NCBI GenBank assembly: GCA_002730475.1
Contig: PCAG01000039.1
Location: 1-17,193 of the forward strand
From: Spirochaetales bacterium
GTDB lineage: Bacteria > Desulfobacterota_D > UBA1144
Direction of reading: 5' to 3'
Length of the DNA: 17,193 nt
Below are positions 15,145 through 17,193 of this stretch, piece after piece. The number at the start of each line of letters is the position of its first letter. Position 1 is the stretch's first letter. The notes under the pieces were generated by a model. It made no database searches and was not told where the DNA came from. It was given only the letters and a program-made list of their open reading frames with translations. The translations under genes were made by a program, and so were the position numbers.

Positions 15145-15874
15145 CGCTTTTCCTTCTTAAAAGAGTCCCCGCATTTAATCTTGATGAGTCATAATTATAC
15201 CCCCTTATCAAAACTACGGGAATACCAGCATCTTTTTCCATTAACAAACCAGCAGAAGAAGCTAATTCATCTACTATTGGGACAATCGTGTCTTTAAGAA
15301 TCTTATGGTACATATCTTTTCTATATCTTTTTATTGGAAGGATTCCATAACTTCCAACCGATATCTGAGTTAAACCCTGTCTCCATGGACGACCAATAGA
15401 ATCAGAAATTACAATGGGGATGCTTACACTAATTTTCTTTGCAATTTCTAAAGAGATATTTTTAGCCGATCTATTAGGATTTTTAGGTAGCAATAGAGCC
15501 AGATTTTTTTCATGTATATTTGATTGGTCAATTCCCGAGTTTGCACTCACTATTCCCAACAGATTCCGCGAAATAACAAAACCCTTGGATATCTTCAAAA
15601 TCTCTGTGGAATTATCTAATATAAGTTGGCAAATCTTATCGCTTTTCCCAGTTTTCTTACTAAGTCGTTGTGCCTTGTGAGTGGCTTTGTAATTATCAAG
15701 ATTTACAAATCTGTTTTCTGCAATAGAAACAATTTTATGAGCAACAACTAGAATATCTGTTTTTTTTAGTTTTATTTTTTGTCTGTCCAAGGCTAAAAGA
15801 ATTTCACTAGACAGGTTATCACCTGGATTGATTTTTGGCATTTTTTTAACGGGCGTCAGTTCAATCTTTCTCAT
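15128..15874 (-). CDS. cofE: F420-0:L-glutamate ligase CofE
   Basis: Adds glutamate(s) to F420-0 with GTP and divalent metal, turning it into functional F420. Family motifs are DILVVAHKIVSIAE (40-53), SANSGIDQSN (110-119), LLP (128-130), ISDSIGRPWRQG (156-167), DELASSAGL (202-210) and GIPVVLIRGY (217-226). At 248 aa it is the stand-alone form. The FMN-binding C-terminal domain that extends the glutamate tail in mycobacterial FbiB is absent, so tail length cannot be predicted. It starts 2 nt after the cofD stop without an evident Shine-Dalgarno, and its 3' end overlaps cofG. Part of cofD-cofE-cofG-cofH. Confidence 0.94.
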   Translation of the reverse strand: MRKIELTPVKKMPKINPGDNLSSEILLALDRQKIKLKKTDILVVAHKIVSIAENRFVNLDNYKATHKAQRLSKKTGKSDKICQLILDNSTEILKISKGFVISRNLLGIVSANSGIDQSNIHEKNLALLLPKNPNRSAKNISLEIAKKISVSIPIVISDSIGRPWRQGLTQISVGSYGILPIKRYRKDMYHKILKDTIVPIVDELASSAGLLMEKDAGIPVVLIRGYNYDSSRLNAGTLLRRKSDDVFR

Positions 15875-15876
15875 TT

Positions 15877-16797
15877 TTAAACCAAATCAATAATGGATTC
15901 CGCCATTGACTGAGAAATTTTTAAGTCTGTCATTCGTATATCTCTTATCAGGGGTGTCATACCCATCGAGAAAATTTTTTTGGCGTATTTCTTGTCTAGA
16001 TTATCAATCATCATATAGTCTGCCATCCCTTGATAAAATTTAGATACTCCCACAACGCTAGGCTCAAGCCCCTTGGTTCTCATTAATTTTAGAACAGGTC
16101 CTTGAAATGCTTTGCTATCTACTATTGGACTGATAGCAACTTTAATCGCTCTGGATTTTTTTATAGTCTCCTTAACGCCAGAAACCGACAATATAGGATC
16201 TATGCTGATTATAGGATTGCTTGGACAAAAAATTATTAGGCTAGCTTTTAATATAGATTTAATAAGATCATTTGAAGGTTTGGCCTTTCTTATATTCTTA
16301 AAAATAATTTTTTCTACCTTTGGCATCATTTTGAATTTTATTAGATATTCTTGAAAATGCATTTCCCTATTTTTCGTTTTAATATAAGTTTCAACAATTT
16401 GATTTGTCATTGGTAAAATTCGTGCTTTTGTGATTTTTAACTTCTTTCTTTGATTGTCAACAACTTTTTGTAGAGTCGAACCTCGTTCCATCATAGAAAA
16501 TTTCTTCTCATTCTCTTTAAAATCTCTATCTCCTAAGCCAAACCAAGAATCTTCTATCTCAAATTTCTTTATATGGTTAAAAGTATCGCCCTTAATGCCC
16601 CATCCTTTTTTCTTGTCAACTTTTCCTGACAACCAATGAAGAACAGAATCGATATCTGGACTTACACGTACACCATAAATATTTATATCGTCAGCCGTAT
16701 TCACAACAATATGTAAATTGTCTTCTTTCTTGGTTACCTTATATAGTCCTTCAAGAAATTTACCTGCACCTACTCCGCCACCAAATGTAATAATCAC
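15877..16797 (-). CDS. cofD: CofD/FbiA, F420 phospholactyl- or phosphoenolpyruvyl-transferase
   Basis: Transfers the GDP-activated three-carbon phosphate unit (lactyl-2-phosphate in archaea, phosphoenolpyruvate in mycobacteria) onto FO to form (dehydro-)F420-0. Motifs are GGGVGAGKFLEGL (6-18), NTADD (33-37), VSPDIDSVL (45-53), GWGIKGDTF (65-73), WFGLGDRD, CPSNPIISIDPIL, SPIVDSKAFQGP and GVSKFYQG. The usual GGTGAAK glycine loop reads GGVGAGK. Length 306 aa is typical. The start is GTG at 16797, the first codon before the conserved MIITFGGG. It is the first gene of the F420 operon and diverges from the riboswitch. Which C3 donor is used cannot be told by eye; cofC is not in the window. Confidence 0.94.
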   Translation of the reverse strand: MIITFGGGVGAGKFLEGLYKVTKKEDNLHIVVNTADDINIYGVRVSPDIDSVLHWLSGKVDKKKGWGIKGDTFNHIKKFEIEDSWFGLGDRDFKENEKKFSMMERGSTLQKVVDNQRKKLKITKARILPMTNQIVETYIKTKNREMHFQEYLIKFKMMPKVEKIIFKNIRKAKPSNDLIKSILKASLIIFCPSNPIISIDPILSVSGVKETIKKSRAIKVAISPIVDSKAFQGPVLKLMRTKGLEPSVVGVSKFYQGMADYMMIDNLDKKYAKKIFSMGMTPLIRDIRMTDLKISQSMAESIIDLV

Positions 16798-16825
16798 TAA
16801 TTTATCATCCCGAATTTACGATTTC

Positions 16826-16854
16826 TTGACACCATTTAAGTTTACATTTATTCT
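16826..16854 (+). promoter_or_regulatory. Promoter of the cobalamin riboswitch transcript
   Basis: TTGACA (16826-16831, perfect -35) and TATTCT (16849-16854, 4/6) are exactly 17 nt apart. Transcription would start near 16861, precisely where the aptamer's first stem begins. Confidence 0.65.
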
Positions 16855-16861
16855 CCCTTGA

Positions 16862-17004
16862 GTGGTACTCGTAAGAGTTCAATAGGGAAGATTGGTGAGA
16901 ACCCAACACAGACCCGCTGCTGTGATTAGCACAACCCTTAGTAGATTTGCCACTGGGAAACCGGGAAGGCCTACCTAGGGGCTATAAGTCAGAAGACCTG
17001 CCAT
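16862..17004 (+). ncRNA. Cobalamin (adenosylcobalamin) riboswitch aptamer
   Basis: Recognised from its conserved core in the correct order. AATAGGGAA lies near 16881 and GGTGAGAAC near 16893. CCGCTGCTGTGA starts near 16914, and GCCACTG-(6)-GGGAAGG starts near 16949. The B12 box AGTCAGAAGACCTGCC occupies 16987-17002 and differs from the AGYCAGGAGACCTGCC consensus at one base. Closing stem P1 can form between 16862-16866 (GTGGT) and 17000-17004 (GCCAT). The arrangement closely resembles the E. coli btuB leader. It should repress the downstream exported protein when adenosylcobalamin is plentiful. About 116 nt of leader separate the aptamer from the start codon. The 323-nt region between cofD and that start holds only this regulatory assembly. 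Confidence 0.95.
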
Positions 17005-17017
17005 AAAACAAAATTTA

Positions 17018-17109
17018 TTTTTCTTCGAGGTTAGGGAAGATGGGCTTTTTATTTGGTCATTTTATTCAATCTTAGTTAATTTTTGCTATTGATAGCTGTC
17101 GAAGGGAAG
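17018..17109 (+). promoter_or_regulatory. Candidate expression platform: helix masking the Shine-Dalgarno
   Basis: TTTTTCTTCGA (17018-17028) is complementary to TCGAAGGGAAG (17099-17109) over 11 pairs, three of them G-U. The second arm overlaps the first bases of the AAGGAG Shine-Dalgarno (17107-17112). This would let ligand binding control translation. No U-run terminator hairpin of convincing stability was found in the leader. The pairing was found by eye, without folding energies. Confidence 0.3.
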
Positions 17110-17112
17110 GAG
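17107..17112 (+). promoter_or_regulatory. Strong Shine-Dalgarno before the exported protein
   Basis: AAGGAG with an 8-nt spacer to the GTG at 17121. It selects GTG 17121 over the in-frame TTG at 17115, which would be only 2 nt away. Confidence 0.75.
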
Positions 17113-17120
17113 TATTGTGC

Positions 17121-17193
17121 GTGAGAACTCTTTTACTGAGTATTTTTTTTCTTTTATTGGTTCTGGGGAATGTCGAGGCAGACGAACTGGTAA
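17121..17193 (+). CDS. 5' end of an exported protein, probably a BtuB-like TonB-dependent receptor (partial)
   Basis: Only 24 codons lie in the window. They encode a clean Sec signal peptide: a basic start (MRT), a hydrophobic core LLLSIFFLLLVLG, and a VEA cleavage motif (residues 18-20). The mature protein would start DELV. BtuB-type receptors begin with a TonB box of the form DxLVVTA, so DELV at the mature N-terminus fits an outer-membrane cobalamin receptor, and the cobalamin riboswitch directly upstream agrees. A periplasmic B12-binding protein or another corrinoid-transport component remains possible because the diagnostic domains are outside the window. Start is GTG at 17121 with AAGGAG 8 nt upstream. 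The gene faces away from the F420 operon. Confidence 0.6.
   Translation, partial: MRTLLLSIFFLLLVLGNVEADELV

Noticed and set aside
16798..16830. A promoter for cofD in the divergent region
   Set aside because: TAAATT hexamers occur near the GTG, but no acceptable -35 was found at 15-19 nt spacing, so no call was made.
17022..17052. TCTTC...GAAGA stem followed by a T-rich run as an intrinsic terminator
   Set aside because: Only five base pairs with a nine-nt loop, and the T-run is separated from the stem; too weak to call.

Overview
This is a compact, visibly AT-rich bacterial chromosomal segment carrying core metabolism; no mobile element, rRNA, tRNA or CRISPR array was seen. Two clues suggest a diderm (Gram-negative-type) bacterium. 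One is a CvpA inner-membrane protein. The other is an exporting gene behind a cobalamin riboswitch at the right edge, whose mature N-terminus begins like a BtuB TonB box. Stand-alone cofG and cofH (instead of the actinobacterial fusion FbiC) and a single-domain cofE argue against Actinobacteria. ThyX, class I FbaB aldolase, a split acyl-CoA mutase and F420 synthesis together suggest an uncultured, possibly streamlined marine-type lineage, but the phylum cannot be fixed from this window.

Layout from left to right. (1) Positions 1-99: the 3' end of a plus-strand gene, perhaps a dCMP deaminase. (2) Positions 100-2914, minus strand: queC > queE > a degenerate sirtuin-like gene > thyX, combining 7-deazaguanine (queuosine precursor) synthesis with dTMP synthesis. 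(3) Positions 2942-3382, plus: a RimI-like acetyltransferase. (4) Positions 3374-6003, minus: a long-chain polyprenyl diphosphate synthase overlapping a methylmalonyl-CoA mutase large subunit. (5) Positions 6141-7610, plus: cvpA and fructose-1,6-bisphosphatase. (6) Positions 7607-10903, minus: gap > pgk > fbaB, the triose/hexose-phosphate segment of glycolysis and gluconeogenesis. (7) About 11003-12016, plus: argC. (8) Positions 12005-16797, minus: cofD > cofE > cofG > cofH > cysE, which is most of the coenzyme F420 pathway followed by serine acetyltransferase. (9) Positions 16798-17193: a promoter, a cobalamin riboswitch, a long leader and the first 24 codons of a secreted protein.

Genes are packed tightly. 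Co-directional genes overlap by 4-17 nt or nearly touch. All four convergent pairs abut or overlap at their stop codons (99/100, 3374-3382, 7607-7610, 12005-12016), leaving no intergenic space for terminators there. Several first genes have a -10-like hexamer 6-9 nt before the start codon and no clear Shine-Dalgarno, suggesting leaderless mRNAs. gap and the riboswitch gene instead have strong Shine-Dalgarno sequences.

The main oddities are a QueC whose four zinc-ligand cysteines all appear replaced, an intact sirtuin-like protein without the catalytic histidine or the N-terminal NAD-binding motif, and a symmetric -10 element in the 27-bp queC/rimI divergent gap. Cobalamin links the mutase (a B12 enzyme without its own B12 domain) to the riboswitch-controlled gene at the right edge.
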